DNA of 21,412 bases from Acanthamoeba sp. SK_2022b (Eukaryota; Discosea; Longamoebia; Acanthamoebidae): contig JANDJZ010000206.1 in NCBI GenBank assembly GCA_027943245.1, positions 1 to 21,412 of the forward strand. The letters run 5' to 3'. Shown piece after piece: positions 1-9,585 of this stretch (position 1 is the first letter of the stretch; every line of letters starts with the position of its first letter). Position numbers and translations under genes: made by a program. The notes below the pieces were generated by a model, which had not been told where the DNA came from, did no database searches, and was given only the letters and a program-made list of their open reading frames with translations.

Positions 1-3000
1 CTCCCCATCGACCGCAGGTGCACGGCGCTGCGTTAAACTGTTCAGTTTTTAATTTTTATTCTTTTATTTGAATTTTTGTGTAGTTTTCCTACTCACCCTG
101 TTGGTTGTTCTCACAAGGTCTCTGGTGGTGGAAGAAATATTGATGACGGAGGAGAACTACATTGACGACCTCCGCCTATGCATTGACGTATGCGCCCTTG
201 CCGGCGAGTTGTTCGTTGAGTTTCTCACACGGCATTATGACGCGTCAGTATTACTTGTTCCCGCTCCGCAACTCGGCTCACCTGATGAAGCCTGCCGACG
301 TCACCCACGTCTTCTCCAACATGGAATTCCTGTGCGTTTCCTCGCCCTAGACCTTCATTCTTTTTTCACTTCATTTTTTGGAATTATATACTAAAAATGA
401 ACAATCATAAATGTTTTGTGATCGCAAACTGATCACATGTGGCTTCGGTGTAGGTACTTTATTCACTGCGAGATTTACCACAAGATCAGCGAGAGCGTGA
501 ATAAAGAGGACAAGGTGGCCACGCTCGAAGAGATGGTGTCCGCCATCAGCAAGGTCTTCATTCAATATGTACGCGTGCCTGGCCTCATGTTCAGTAGGAC
601 CGACAGTGCCTGCGTCTCGGTTGGTCTCATCCATCGTCCTGGTCGGCAGGCCGATAGGCTCGTGGCCGTGTACGGCCAGTACTGCGTCGACCACATGCAG
701 GCGCTGGATCTCCTCCAGAAGTGCATTACCTCAACTCCCGCCCTCAAGAGCTGGCTCGAAGTACGCGGCGCTCGTTTGCGCTCTAAGCTCTAAGAGTCTC
801 ATCATGTCCATCCGCTCATCTCCATTGTCATGCTTAGACCCAGGTCGAGAAGATGACCCAGGGCCTCTATCTGCGCGACTTTTTGGTCAAGCCCATTCAA
901 CGTACCAACCACACACCACGCCCACCGTCGTCCTCGAATCCGATTGGTTGGCTGAAACCAATTGAATTATTCTTGTTATAACCTATCCACCACCAGGCAT
1001 CTGCAAGTATCCGCTCCTGTTCCGAGAGCTGACCAAGCTGACTCCCGAAGGGTCGCAGGATCTGGGGGACCTCCAGCAGACGCAGTCCACCTTCGAAGAG
1101 GTCCGCAGAGAGTCGTGTCGTGTTGCGTGTTTTCCCCCCGAGGTCGTGAGCGACCGATCGATTCCTGACTCCTCTACACACATAGATTGCCGGACGAGTC
1201 AACACGAACAAGGCCGCACAAGAGAACAAGCGCAAGATCGAAGAAATCGAGAGCCTCCTGGACGACTACAGTGTATGAACCTCCGCCTCACTTAATTGTG
1301 GCCCTGCTTTGTTTTTCTTTCTAACGCGTTCATGCATCTCCCTGAGAAGAAACCGGTGACTTCGTTCGGTCGAGTGTTCCACAAGGAGGGCGACCTGATG
1401 AAGTACAACAAGAAGCTTAAGGGCCAAGTGCGCTACTGCTTCCTGTTCAATGACCTCCTGATCTACACCCAAAAGAAGGGAACGCGCTACCAATTCAAGG
1501 GCGAGATTCCTCTCAACGGCTCCCTCGTCAGTGACATCAATGTCAAGAGCGAAGCGGGAACCAAGCTGGCCGGCATGGCTAAGGACGTCAACGTCGGGTT
1601 TCAGATCACTCATCTCGAAGCGAAGGTAAACAACGTTTCTTCGCTCTGTTCTTCGTTTCTCTCTCTCTCTCTCTTTGTTATTACGTCACTCATCACATTT
1701 CTTTCTTTGGCGGCAGCGAATCTACTACTTCTTCCCGACCACGGAGGCAGAGAAGAAGGATTGGGTGCAGCGAGTCGAGGTCCTCACGCAGCAAGCATTC
1801 GAGGCCGAAAAGAAGAGGCGAGAGACGTCTCCCGATTCTGGCAGCGGTTCGTTCCCCCTGCCCTCTTATTTATTACTCAAATCCTTGGTTTAAGGAACCT
1901 CTCTTGACTCTTGGCTCTTTTCACAGGCGGAATCAGCCCGATCGGCCGCTTCTGGAAAGGTCGGCGCGAAACGAACGTCACCCTCAACTCGATCACGGCC
2001 AAGTACGGCGCTATGTCACCGGCCAGTGCCGAGAGGAACGCCGTTCCGATAAAGCCTGTATCTCTGGGCTCCAAGACAAGCGGGTTTGGTATGCACGACC
2101 TTGTATCCGCTTTCAACCCCTCTTTGTTCGAAACCCTGGGCCTAACCGGTTGGCTGACGAGCGCAGACGAGAATTGCAAAGAGGAGGAGCAGAAGCCGAC
2201 GAGTCTTTCCAGTCGCACTAGCGGCCTCAAGCAGCGGCCATACAGCATGCAAGTGTCGGAAGTCAACTCTAGTGGCAACGAGGTGCAGCAGGTACAGCGC
2301 GACGTCGGTGCGCCGAACGTGGAAGATTGCGGATGAACAGCTGACTCCCTCTCACTCACCCAGATGATGAAGGCTATCGACACTATGGTTGGACTGGAGA
2401 AGCTTGAGCGCGCCAAGCTGGGCGAGCGGATCCGGGAGCTGGAAAAGAAATGGAACGAGTCGCAGCAGGCGCACAACGAAAAGGTCGAGCAGATGAACAA
2501 GGTTCCGTATCTCGCTCACTCTCTCTTCAATCCAACCACGGTCCGCGGCTTAAGGAAAGGGCGACTGTGTGGCCGCACAGGCGATCGAGGAGCAGGAGGA
2601 GCGATACAAGCGGCTAGAGGAGACCCTGCTCAAGATCGTGGCCGACAACGAGCAGCAGCGGCAAGAGGAGGCCAAGAGGACCGAGGAATTCGAGGCGCTC
2701 AAGCAGCAGCTCGAGGTGATGAAGGGCAAAATGGCTATTGCCGAACAGAGCAGCAGCGCAAGGGAGGCGAAGGAGGACGCATCTGCCGTCTCTACCACTA
2801 CCACCACCACGCCCACCAGCCAGTCCCAACAAGCTCCTGAGACTGAGAAAGCGGAGCCGGCGGCGAGCGAGGGTATTGTCGAACCGAACGTGGCTCAGGA
2901 GCCCGCAAAGACTGAGCAAGCGCAAGAGGAGGAGTCCAAGGAGAAAGAGGCCGATGAGGAGAAAAAGGATACCGAAGAGGAGAAGGGTAAGGAAGAGCCG

Positions 3001-3390
3001 AAGGATGTTCCTGCGGAGCTTCCGCCGGCAACGCCAACGAAGAACTCGGCCGGAAAGAAGGGGAAGCAGCCGTCGTCGGCCACCTCTTCGCCATCGACGC
3101 CCAAGAAGAAGATCGACACGCCGCCGCCCGCCATCGACGACGAGCCGGACCTCGGGGTGTTCTCGCCGCGGAAGGGGCTCAAGGCCAAGGAGGGCTCCGG
3201 ATCGCGCTTCGGTGCTCTCTTTGGTAGCAAGAAGGACAGCGGCAAGAAGACCACCAGCGGCAAGGCGGACGACCCCAAGGCCAAGTCCAAGGACGCGAAA
3301 AAGAAGGAGGAGAAGATCAAGGGCAAGGAGAAAAAGAAGGAGAAGCCGCCCAAGAAGGCGCCCAAGACAGCTGCGGACACCAAGCCCTAA
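1..3390 (+). CDS. RhoGEF (DH-PH) protein with long charged tail, 5' end outside window
   Basis: A guanine nucleotide exchange factor of the Dbl type, expected to load GTP on Rho/Rac GTPases at membranes. I read 14 exons: <1-17, 118-187, 249-331, 454-568, 650-760, 844-901, 997-1100, 1186-1272, 1347-1625, 1717-1846, 1927-2088, 2167-2291, 2364-2501, 2581-3390. They join to 763 codons including the stop, with all phases matching. The DH domain fills about the first 215 residues: VVEEIL..TEENYIDDL at its start, HMQALDLLQKC in the middle, and the hallmark KPIQRICKYPLLFREL near its end. The PH domain follows (about 216-350), with YCFLFNDLLIYT and a terminal DWVQRVE helix. After a linker comes a coiled coil, then an Ala/Glu/Lys/Pro-rich tail ending in a very basic lysine stretch. 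The intron starting at 1101 has an unusual donor (GTCCGC); a donor at 1122 would also keep the frame. Family is certain; the GTPase target cannot be told. Confidence 0.93.
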
Positions 3391-3833
3391 TGTTATGCAT
3401 AAACTGCTCCTTCCGCACCCCACGCGTCGGCTCAAATTTCTGTCCGGAGCGAGGCGGGCAGTCTTCGCGGACGCACGGCTTATTCTTGACGTGGCGGTGG
3501 CCTTGTGGGGTGGTCCTATCCATACGCTCGCCAGGTTGACACAATGTTGTGGACGCTTGTAGTTGGCCTCGTTTCTGCTGTACTCTTCGTTGTACACCGG
3601 CATCTGTAACCCTCTCCCTCTTTTCCACTTCTGAACCCTGCGCTCAAACCTTTCTTGCTGCACTGGGCAAACGGAAGGTCGGAGGGACTCGAGCCACCTC
3701 CTAACTTTCGCAGCAACTCGGTTGTTTGCGCCTGGCAAGTCGTAGGGCCTCGATGAATACCGTGAGGTCACGGCTGCCTCGAGTGGCCGCCAGCAACAGT
3801 GAAACGCAGGCAACCGAGACTTGAGGCAGGCCA
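3391..3833. other. Intergenic, CpG-normal, no gene recognised
   Basis: The 3' flank of the RhoGEF gene. It still contains many CpGs, unlike the DNA just to its right. No open frame here resembles a known protein. Positions 3663-3693 recur in diverged form at 5326-5356 (see the repeat entries). Confidence 0.5.
3663..3693 (+). repeat. Copy A of a dispersed 31-bp repeat (CpG retained)
   Basis: The segment CTGGGCAAAC to GGACTCGAG matches 5326-5356 at 27 of 31 positions by hand alignment. Three of the four differences are CpG here against TpG or CpA in the other copy. It may be the visible part of a longer, more diverged repeat. Confidence 0.5.
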
Positions 3834-4853
3834 TCACCTTTCCACGTTTTTCTGTTGTGTGATTGGTGTTAGCCTGGTGATCATGAAGCTGACATGTGTG
3901 CTAATTGTACCTGGCTTGCAGAAGTGGGTAGTCATGTGTTGCCAGGCCTGCTGGACATGGAAGTTGCAGAGCATGAAGTCAAGGCCAAGAGTGGTGATGG
4001 ATGTGCACTTGTGAGCATCTTTGTTGATCATGATTGTTGGTTGCTAGGTGGCATCTCCTAGGTTCATGAGAACAATGTTGATGCATTTACTCAGCATCTC
4101 TGATGTATCTGTTGACATCAGTGCCATTGTGATTGGCCAGGTGTGCCCATTGGTGTTGCTGACCACCAGAGTGTAGAGTGGCAGTCTGTAGTGTGTGGCC
4201 TTGTAGAGGCCATCTAGTCCTACTATGTGCCTGCCCCATTCATTAACAATCTTGCAAGCATTTGGGGCCTTGAGGATGATGAGGAAGGTGTGGTGATCAT
4301 TCTAGGCCTCCTGGATGGTCTCCTTGCCTTCACCAGGGAACTGGATGGTGGGTGTGATGTCAGGTTGTTCAATTGTTGCTTGAAAGATGGACACCAGGTC
4401 TGGCCCCTCATTGCAGCTGCCATGCATATGCCAGCATGTTGGTGATTTGGGCTTGTGTTGGTGCAACAGTGGTGCTAACTGCCCTGGTTGTGTTGGTGTG
4501 CTTGTGCAGATGCACAACCTCCTTTGCAGCTGTTGTCAATTGTCTGGTGCCACTGTAGGTGAGGCTGTCTTGATTGATGATTTCTGCATGGATGTGGTGG
4601 GCCATCTGCATCTGGCCAAGGATGGGCTGGAAGAGCTCACCATGGCTCCCCTTATGCCAAAGGTACACATACTGAAAATTGTGTATGTCTCCTGCAGTGC
4701 CTTTCAACAGGTGGCCTCCTTACTGCTTGTTGCCTCTGCAGGCTTCTTGCAGTTTGTGTGGCTGTTGCAGTTGCTGATCTTGCCCAGCATGAAGTTTGGA
4801 TTCTTGCCTACTTTGTTGATTGGCTCCCACTCCACATTGACTGTGTCTGCCAT
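3834..4853 (-). pseudogene. Broken MULE-type (Mutator-like) transposase
   Basis: Remnant of a Mutator-like DDE transposase read leftward. Seen in order: an N-terminal stretch with CNSHTNC from the ATG at 4853; a frame with FQYVYLWHKGSHGE (below 4707); then NACKIVNEWGRHIVGLDGLY around 4200-4265, where GLDGLYK matches the first catalytic Asp region of MULEs; then PLYTLVVSN; then INKDAHK and LCNFHVQQAW, the usual second-Asp block, around 3935-4030. The frame is interrupted by TAG at 4302-4304, TAG at 4044-4046, TGA at 4704-4706 and at least one frameshift near 4408. The third acidic residue and a clear C-terminus are missing; the last frame ends at 3834. The copy lies in a stretch with no CpG at all. 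No terminal inverted repeats were found by eye. Family assignment is fairly sure from the spacing of the two motif blocks; activity is excluded. Confidence 0.75.
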
Positions 4854-5514
4854 GCTGCCTTGCAGAAGTCTGGTGCATCAGGGTGTTCACCACACCACCA
4901 TGCTGCCAGCACTGTTGTGGGAATCTGGCTCAAGAACCTCCACACTTCTCCCCACCTTTGCTGGATCTTGGCTGGTGTCTCCATCTTGTTATTCTGGTGC
5001 TGGACCTGGATGTGTTAGGCGTAGAAATAAAAAAAGGAAGGCTTGTCCTCAGTAAACCCTGTTCCAGGATGTTGCTGCCAACCCCTCCTTTCTGTGTTTT
5101 TGGTGCCTTTGTTGTTTCTGAACTTTCATTTCCCCCCCTATTTTTAACTTGCCCCACTCCAAACATTCAATGTATTGCCTCTTCTTCTGCCCTGCATGGA
5201 CTGCCATGGCACTCAAAAATATTGATTTCAGTTGTATTGGATGGATTGAGGTACCAGTGGGGTTGGTGGTGACAGCAGGCTGCAGCAGCACATGTGGTGG
5301 AGACATTAATGCAGAACCTTGCATGCTGGGCAAATGGAGGGTTGGAGGGACTCAAGAATTTCCCTCTACCTGACTTGAGTCTCTGTGACCAGCCCCAGTT
5401 GCAGGACAGCCCAGAAAAATGGGGAGGTTAAGTTTGAGTGTATGGGGTAAGTGATTTTATTGAGGTTAAGGCTGGTACACACAGAGCAAGAACCTGCAAG
5501 AACGCAGCCCCTCA
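4854..5514. other. CpG-empty stretch without a recognisable gene
   Basis: TG/CA-rich DNA between the MULE remnant and the AAA ATPase remnant. Between 3847 and 5501 I find only one CpG (5020-5021). Several open frames exist on both strands, but none shows a domain, and open frames are expected where CpG loss changes stop-codon frequencies. It may be older transposon or host DNA decayed past recognition. Confidence 0.5.
5326..5356 (+). repeat. Copy B of the dispersed 31-bp repeat (CpG lost)
   Basis: Matches 3663-3693 at 27 of 31 bases. Where copy A has AAACGG, GGTCGG and CTCGAG, this copy has AAATGG, GGTTGG and CTCAAG. These are the changes expected from deamination of methylated CpG on one strand or the other. 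Confidence 0.5.
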
Positions 5515-6092
5515 CTATCCTTCCATAACCCTCTGCCTTGTCCTCTGCCTCTTCCTCGTCCTCTGCCTCACGCCCATCAGTGGGCCACTGTGTCTGTGCA
5601 TGGCCAGTGCATCAATCTTGTCCTTTATGTGGTGCCATGCAACACTCAATTTAGTGAGCAAAGAGCGACTTCTTGTCAGGAATTGAATGGGTGGGCAGGA
5701 GGGGGGGGAGACGCACAAAGAAGATAATGCAGGGAGCTGCAGTGTGTGCCTTTGGGAACACTTTGCACACAGCTTGCTCTGAATTGCCAACCCACTTGCT
5801 GGACAGCTCAGGGCCCTGTGACTGTGATGATTGTGTGTCATTGCAGGATGTCAGCCTACCCTCTCATGCAGACTCAGCACATGGTGTATATGTTGGGCAT
5901 ACCTTGATGGTGATGAAGTTGGTGCTGGATTCAGTGGTGAGCACCTTCGCCATGAGGGTCTTGCTGCAGCCTGGTGGACTGTAGAGCAGAATGCCACATG
6001 GTGGTTGTATCACCATCCACTTGAACACCTCTGGGTGCTGGCCATGCATGCATGGTGAGTGGTGTGTGGTCACTATCATAAACACATTTCTA

Positions 6093-6141
<49 letters not shown>

Positions 6142-6268
6142 TAACTACAGAAGGACGCCAAACCTTAAGAGGCCACTTGACTGCCTCTTTGAGCTTCTGC
6201 TTTGTGTCCTCCTGTCCTCCAATGTCTCCCCACTGCACCTTAGGCATGTTGACCAAGACCTTGTGTAA
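5515..6268 (-). pseudogene. Intron-containing remnant of an AFG2/CDC48-type AAA ATPase
   Basis: Fragment of one AAA module of an AFG2 (SPATA5)-like ATPase. Four exons can be read leftward: about 6268-6164 (VQWGDIGGQEDTKQKLKEAV), 6037-5903 (GILLYSPPGCSKTLMAK), 5815-5717 ([16 protein letters not shown] ending IIFF) and 5622 onward (DKIDALAMHRHSG). Exon-exon joins are in phase with GT-AG introns of 126, 87 and 94 nt. PPGCSKT in Walker A is the form I associate with AFG2 rather than CDC48. The first Walker A glycine is Ser, and the Walker B DEID is DKID, which removes the catalytic Glu. After exon 4 the frame runs into a simple AGG-rich repeat and a stop, so the rest of the protein is missing, as is everything before this module. 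Retained introns argue for a broken or duplicated gene segment, not a retrocopy. A functional short gene is unlikely. Confidence 0.75.
6092..6142 (+). repeat. (TAA)n microsatellite inside an AFG2-like intron
   Basis: About 16 uninterrupted TAA units. They lie in the intron at 6038-6163 of the AAA ATPase remnant, so the repeat has lengthened an intron that was probably shorter. Confidence 0.95.
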
Positions 6269-6823
6269 ATCATTAGCAAATCTCAGTTACTTACAAATCA
6301 GAAATGTATGTATGTACATTGTAGGTTGTATGTGGAGGTGCTTCTTGGTGCCTTTTGACCTGTGCCTTGTTTGCTTCTTTATGTTGTAGTGTGCTGTGTT
6401 GAAGCATCTGTAATAAAAATTATTAGAAGATTTGGTCCAAATTAGGCACCAAATTCGACTGGGGAAGCATACGCCTCACTGGGTTGCGATTTGCAACATG
6501 ACATGTTGTTGATCCTGCATCAACATGTATGCACAATTAAATGAACTGGGTACAGGCTACCCCTGAACAGCTCAAAGGGTTCTCCGCACCTCACTTGGTG
6601 CTGCCCCATTGGGGAGCACTCCACTTTGACCTCCAACGTTGCCAGCCACCCGGGTCACCCCCAACGCGCTCAAGTTACTGGTGTTCTTCCTTAACCCGGT
6701 TTTTACTCACTTTCTTTGTACATGAACCAATTCTCGAGTTTGTTTGTCTTTTTGTCTCGATCTCCTTGGCCACCCCATCCATGCCCCACAACATGGACAG
6801 CAGCACACAGGAGGGAAGTTGTC
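6269..6823. other. No gene recognised
   Basis: Lies between the AAA ATPase remnant and the 5S pseudogene. An open frame starting at 6541 runs through the 5S-like sequence into the FMO remnant. Its first part shows no domain and the 5S overlap shows it is not a real coding unit throughout. CpG is locally less depleted at about 6450-6740 than on either side, so part of this may be a younger insertion. Confidence 0.4.
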
Positions 6824-6943
6824 AGATACGGCCACACTGCACAGAAAGCACCACTTCCCATCCAAACAGCAAAGTGAGAGCTGTGCCAGGCAGTGCTAGT
6901 ACTGGGGTGGGTGACCACCTGGGAATCCACTGTGCCACATCCT
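6824..6943 (+). pseudogene. 5S rRNA pseudogene, CpG-depleted
   Basis: About 120 nt with the layout of eukaryotic 5S rRNA: AGATACGGCCA at the 5' end, CACTTCCCATCCAAACAGC in the loop-A/helix-III part, GTACTGGGGTGGGTGACCAC in the 3' domain, a complementary-looking 3' end, and TTTT directly after it (Pol III stop). Against the Acanthamoeba 5S sequence as I remember it, about ten differences are CG to TG or CA (for example CATCCGAAC to CATCCAAAC, GGGCGACC to GGGTGACC). There is a one-base insertion in the internal promoter region (AGTGAGAGCT in place of AGTTAAGCT). It should be non-functional. The comparison is from memory and should be checked by alignment. Confidence 0.8.
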
Positions 6944-6992
6944 TTTGGCCACCTCACACTGCAGCAACCTCTTGCTCACATGTGTCTGGCAG

Positions 6993-8564
6993 GTACTTGG
7001 AGTCCTACACCAACCACTTTGGGGTGCACAAGACAATACACTTCAATACAAGCGTGCTCCATGCATGCCCACTGAGTGCAGGCACAGAGTGTCAGTGGGA
7101 GATCACCTACCAGACCACTGGCGAAGAACTGCACACCAAGGCGTTTGACTTTGTCATGGTCACCAACAGCCATCATGTGGCCACTGAGGTCTCACACTGG
7201 GCCAAGTAAGTCTATCTCATCACCCAATGGTACAACAACACCAGCTGAGCCTTCAATCAGCTTCCTCCCTTTTTGGCATGCTGACACATGTTGATGGATT
7301 GACCAGGGGAGCCTGGGTTATTCCCAAGTACGTTTTTGGCAAGCCTATCAACCACACTGTCTCCAGGTTTGTGCCAGGCCTTGCTTCAGCATTGGCTTCT
7401 CAAATAACACCAATGTATATCTCTGGTATAGGCTGCAAGGCCTGATGCCATCGTTCTTCTTCAACTGGTCAATGAAGCTCCTCCTCAAGGTGTGGTGACT
7501 TGGCACAAATAAGCCAAGTTTTTGTAGTTCATGTTTTGACCTTTGTTTGTGGTCAGACCAGCTGACCCATGGAGACATGGGCAAGTGGGGGCTGCGTCCC
7601 AAGTTCAAGCCTCCTTCAGGTAGCTGTCCATGCTCTCTTGTTCTGTCCATTTGCTTTTTCCCTCATTTCTTGGTTCTTGCTCTCCACTGCACTCACAGCT
7701 CACCCTACAGTGTCATTGGACTTCCTTCCACACATTGGGATAGGCAAGGTCATCATCAAACTGAACATTAAGTGCCTCTTGCCTAATTCCAGCATATGTG
7801 TCCGAGCTGGGTCTGAGTGTTTCCCTCTAGCTCCACTTACATGTGGCTCACCAATAATTATGCAGGTCATTGAATTTGAAGACAACACGTCCATGCAATG
7901 TGACAACATCATCTACACCATGGGTACACTTTCAATCCCCTATTGCCACAATTACACTGACACAACTGCTGATGTGTGGCCTCTGCCATACTATGAAGGC
8001 TACAAGTTGTCATTTCCCTTCTTTGACAACGAGCTACAGCTGGTTGATGAGGAGAGCAATAAGGTCACAAATTGGTCTCTCACCCAACTATTTCAATCTG
8101 TACACTCGCTTTTTCCCCATGTCGCGTTGCTCATGCTCCCACATTCATTGCTTTGTTGTGGGGGCTCAGGTGGGTTACTTGCCCTACATGGATGGCTAGC
8201 TGACCAAATTGGCGTTCAGGTATAGCTCCTTGAGATGTTGTGCAGATAACCAAGTTTGCCCAACTCATCATGGCTTGGTGTGTGTCGTTTTCAGCCCAAT
8301 ATATGGGGCCACTCGGGACTCGTGAGCGCTTTGCTCTTGGGCCCAGCCACCCCCATACAGTGTAGGCCACCACCCATCTCAGACTAGTGTGTGTGTGTGT
8401 GTGTGTGTGGTAGCTCAGCACGTGCTAATCAGCGGAGGTGCACAGATCAGCTCAAGGGCCCAGGAGCGTGGGCTGGTGCTCGCGAGGAGATTCTCTCCAA
8501 GTTCAAGGATGAAAAGGTGTCTCTCTCGCTCTCTTCTTCCTCACAGACAGGTGCAAGGCCTTAG
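6993..8564 (+). pseudogene. Flavin-containing monooxygenase remnant, N-terminus and NADPH segment lost
   Basis: C-terminal two thirds of an FMO-like flavoenzyme. Exons read: 6993-7205 (YLESYTNHFG, FDFVMVTNSHH), 7302-7366 (GAWVIPKYVFGKPINHTVS), 7432-7489 (LQGLMPSFFFNW), 7562-7619 (LTHGDMGKWGLRPKFKP), 7699-about 7771 (AHPTVSLDFLPHIGIGK), about 7866-8050 (VIEFEDNTSMQCDNIIYTMG, then GYKLSFPFFDNE), a degraded part to about 8210, 8295-8361 (PNIWGHSGLVSALLLGPATP), 8446-8516 (LKGPGAWAGAREEILSKF) and 8547-8564 (TGARP, stop). Most splice phases still match. The FAD-binding N-terminus is absent; the 5S pseudogene lies where it should be. About 50 residues with the second GxGxxG (NADPH site) are missing between exons 1 and 2. 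A frameshift occurs near 8190. CpG is scarce up to about 8200 but normal in the last three exons. Confidence 0.8.
8387..8409 (+). repeat. (GT)n microsatellite in FMO intron
   Basis: About 11 GT units within the 8362-8445 intron of the FMO remnant. Confidence 0.95.
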
Positions 8565-8969
8565 ACTGATTTCTCATTCTAGAGGAACCTCCTCAATGCT
8601 CTCCACTTGGATACTGCCGCAACCCTCCGCCACTGACCTCAGAAATGGCGTTTCCCGCATTGCTGGATCATTGTGCAGCACCACTGGTCTGTCTTGCTTT
8701 GGTGGTGTGGTTGGTCGTGGTAGTTCAAAGCCGCCAAAGAAGGAAATGGCCCACCACGCGGCATGTAGACGAAACCACTCTATTACAAGGAACTGGCCGA
8801 TGCGCTCCATGAAGTAATCACTTCGTTGTTGCTTGCTGCCATACCTCGATACGGCGCCCACGCACCAAACGTTCGTCGGTGCCAGTACGGCCACCGAGCA
8901 CAAAGAAGTCTCACACTGAGGTTCCAACTGCCGGCAGCCCCGACCGTGCAGCTTTGTTGAGGTGTGCTC
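8565..8969. other. Intergenic between FMO remnant and acylphosphatase-like gene
   Basis: About 400 bp with normal CpG content. A leftward open frame (8574-8927) has no recognisable domain. I see nothing else here; the last part is presumably the 3' untranslated region of the leftward gene ending at 8970. Confidence 0.4.
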
Positions 8970-9455
8970 TCAGAGATACATCTCCACATTCGTATTCCAC
9001 TGAAAGTTATCGACATTGTGCGTGTTCACTTCGTGCCTGCACGCGGAGCATTAGTACAAGAGGACTGAGCGAGATGACGCAGCACACGCACTCGCTGATG
9101 GCAATGCCCTGAGGCAGTTCATCAAGCTGCTCTACTCGCGCACCCCAGCTGTTCAACTGGCGGCCTGACCGCAGAAAGGCCACGATCTCTTCCACTTTGG
9201 CTGGGTCCTCAGTGCAGTAAAGCGTAAGTTCCACCAGCTGTCTGTTGTGCCTCGAGTTGGACGCTCCCGCCTCCACTCCTCGCTTTTGTGCTCCTCGCAT
9301 CAGGGTCTGCCTGCAACTCCACCCCCCCCGATTAGCAGAAGAACCAGCGAGTGAGCTTGTGGCAGCGAGCACCTAAACATGACGTTCTGTACTGTCCCTT
9401 TGGCCTGGAAGTACCGCACGGTGCGCAACCGCTTCCGTTCATAGTGTTCCGCTTT
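8970..9455 (-). CDS. Small acylphosphatase-like protein; 5' exon not resolved
   Basis: Three leftward exons join in phase: about 9455-9373, 9310-9092 and 9036-8970 (stop 8972-8970), with introns of 62 and 55 nt. The product begins near RTVRYFQAKGTVQNVMFRQT and ends NTNVEMYL. GTVQNVMFR fits the acylphosphatase signature G-x-V-Q-x-V-x-F-R with its phosphate-binding Arg. GASNS a few residues later could carry the catalytic Asn. VELTLYCTEDPAKVEEIVAFL and NSWGARVEQL fit the strand-helix-strand end of the fold. If real, it would hydrolyse acyl phosphates, or be a non-catalytic relative. No ATG was found in frame in the first exon, so another upstream exon probably exists, perhaps overlapping the divergent kinase promoter (9456-9585). 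A shorter protein could start at the ATG at 9300, but that would lose the signature. Splicing and the family match are inferred. Confidence 0.6.
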
Positions 9456-9585
9456 TTTATGTGAATGAAAAGCCGAACGTTTGTAGTTTTTCTGTTTCCT
9501 CTCTTGTTTTCTTTGACCCGATCGGTTTTGGCGGGAAAACGGCACCTGCAAACAAGCAACGCGCGCACGGCAAGAACGCAAGAAG
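9456..9585. promoter_or_regulatory. Probable divergent promoter region
   Basis: Short interval between the leftward acylphosphatase-like gene and the rightward kinase gene. It must hold the kinase promoter and perhaps both promoters. I recognise no TATA box or other defined element. Confidence 0.35.

Noticed and set aside
2738..3562. Arg-rich 274-codon open frame on the plus strand
   Set aside because: Another frame of the same AAG/GAG-rich exon; no domain, only Arg/Pro repeats.
3663..3720. Possible tRNA around the repeat (TCGAGTCC-like arm on the minus strand)
   Set aside because: The loop is too long and no acceptor or anticodon arm could be folded around it.
2614..3837. 407-codon open frame on the minus strand
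   Set aside because: It is antisense to the lysine/glutamate-rich tail of the RhoGEF gene. Its Leu/Arg-rich sequence is the complement of that low-complexity coding DNA.
4387..5055. 222-codon open frame on the plus strand
   Set aside because: Lies opposite the MULE remnant. CpG loss and TG enrichment make long Leu/Cys/Val-rich frames likely here, and no domain is seen.
6541..7209. 222-codon plus-strand frame as one gene
   Set aside because: It runs through the 5S rRNA pseudogene. Only its last part, from 6993, has FMO similarity.
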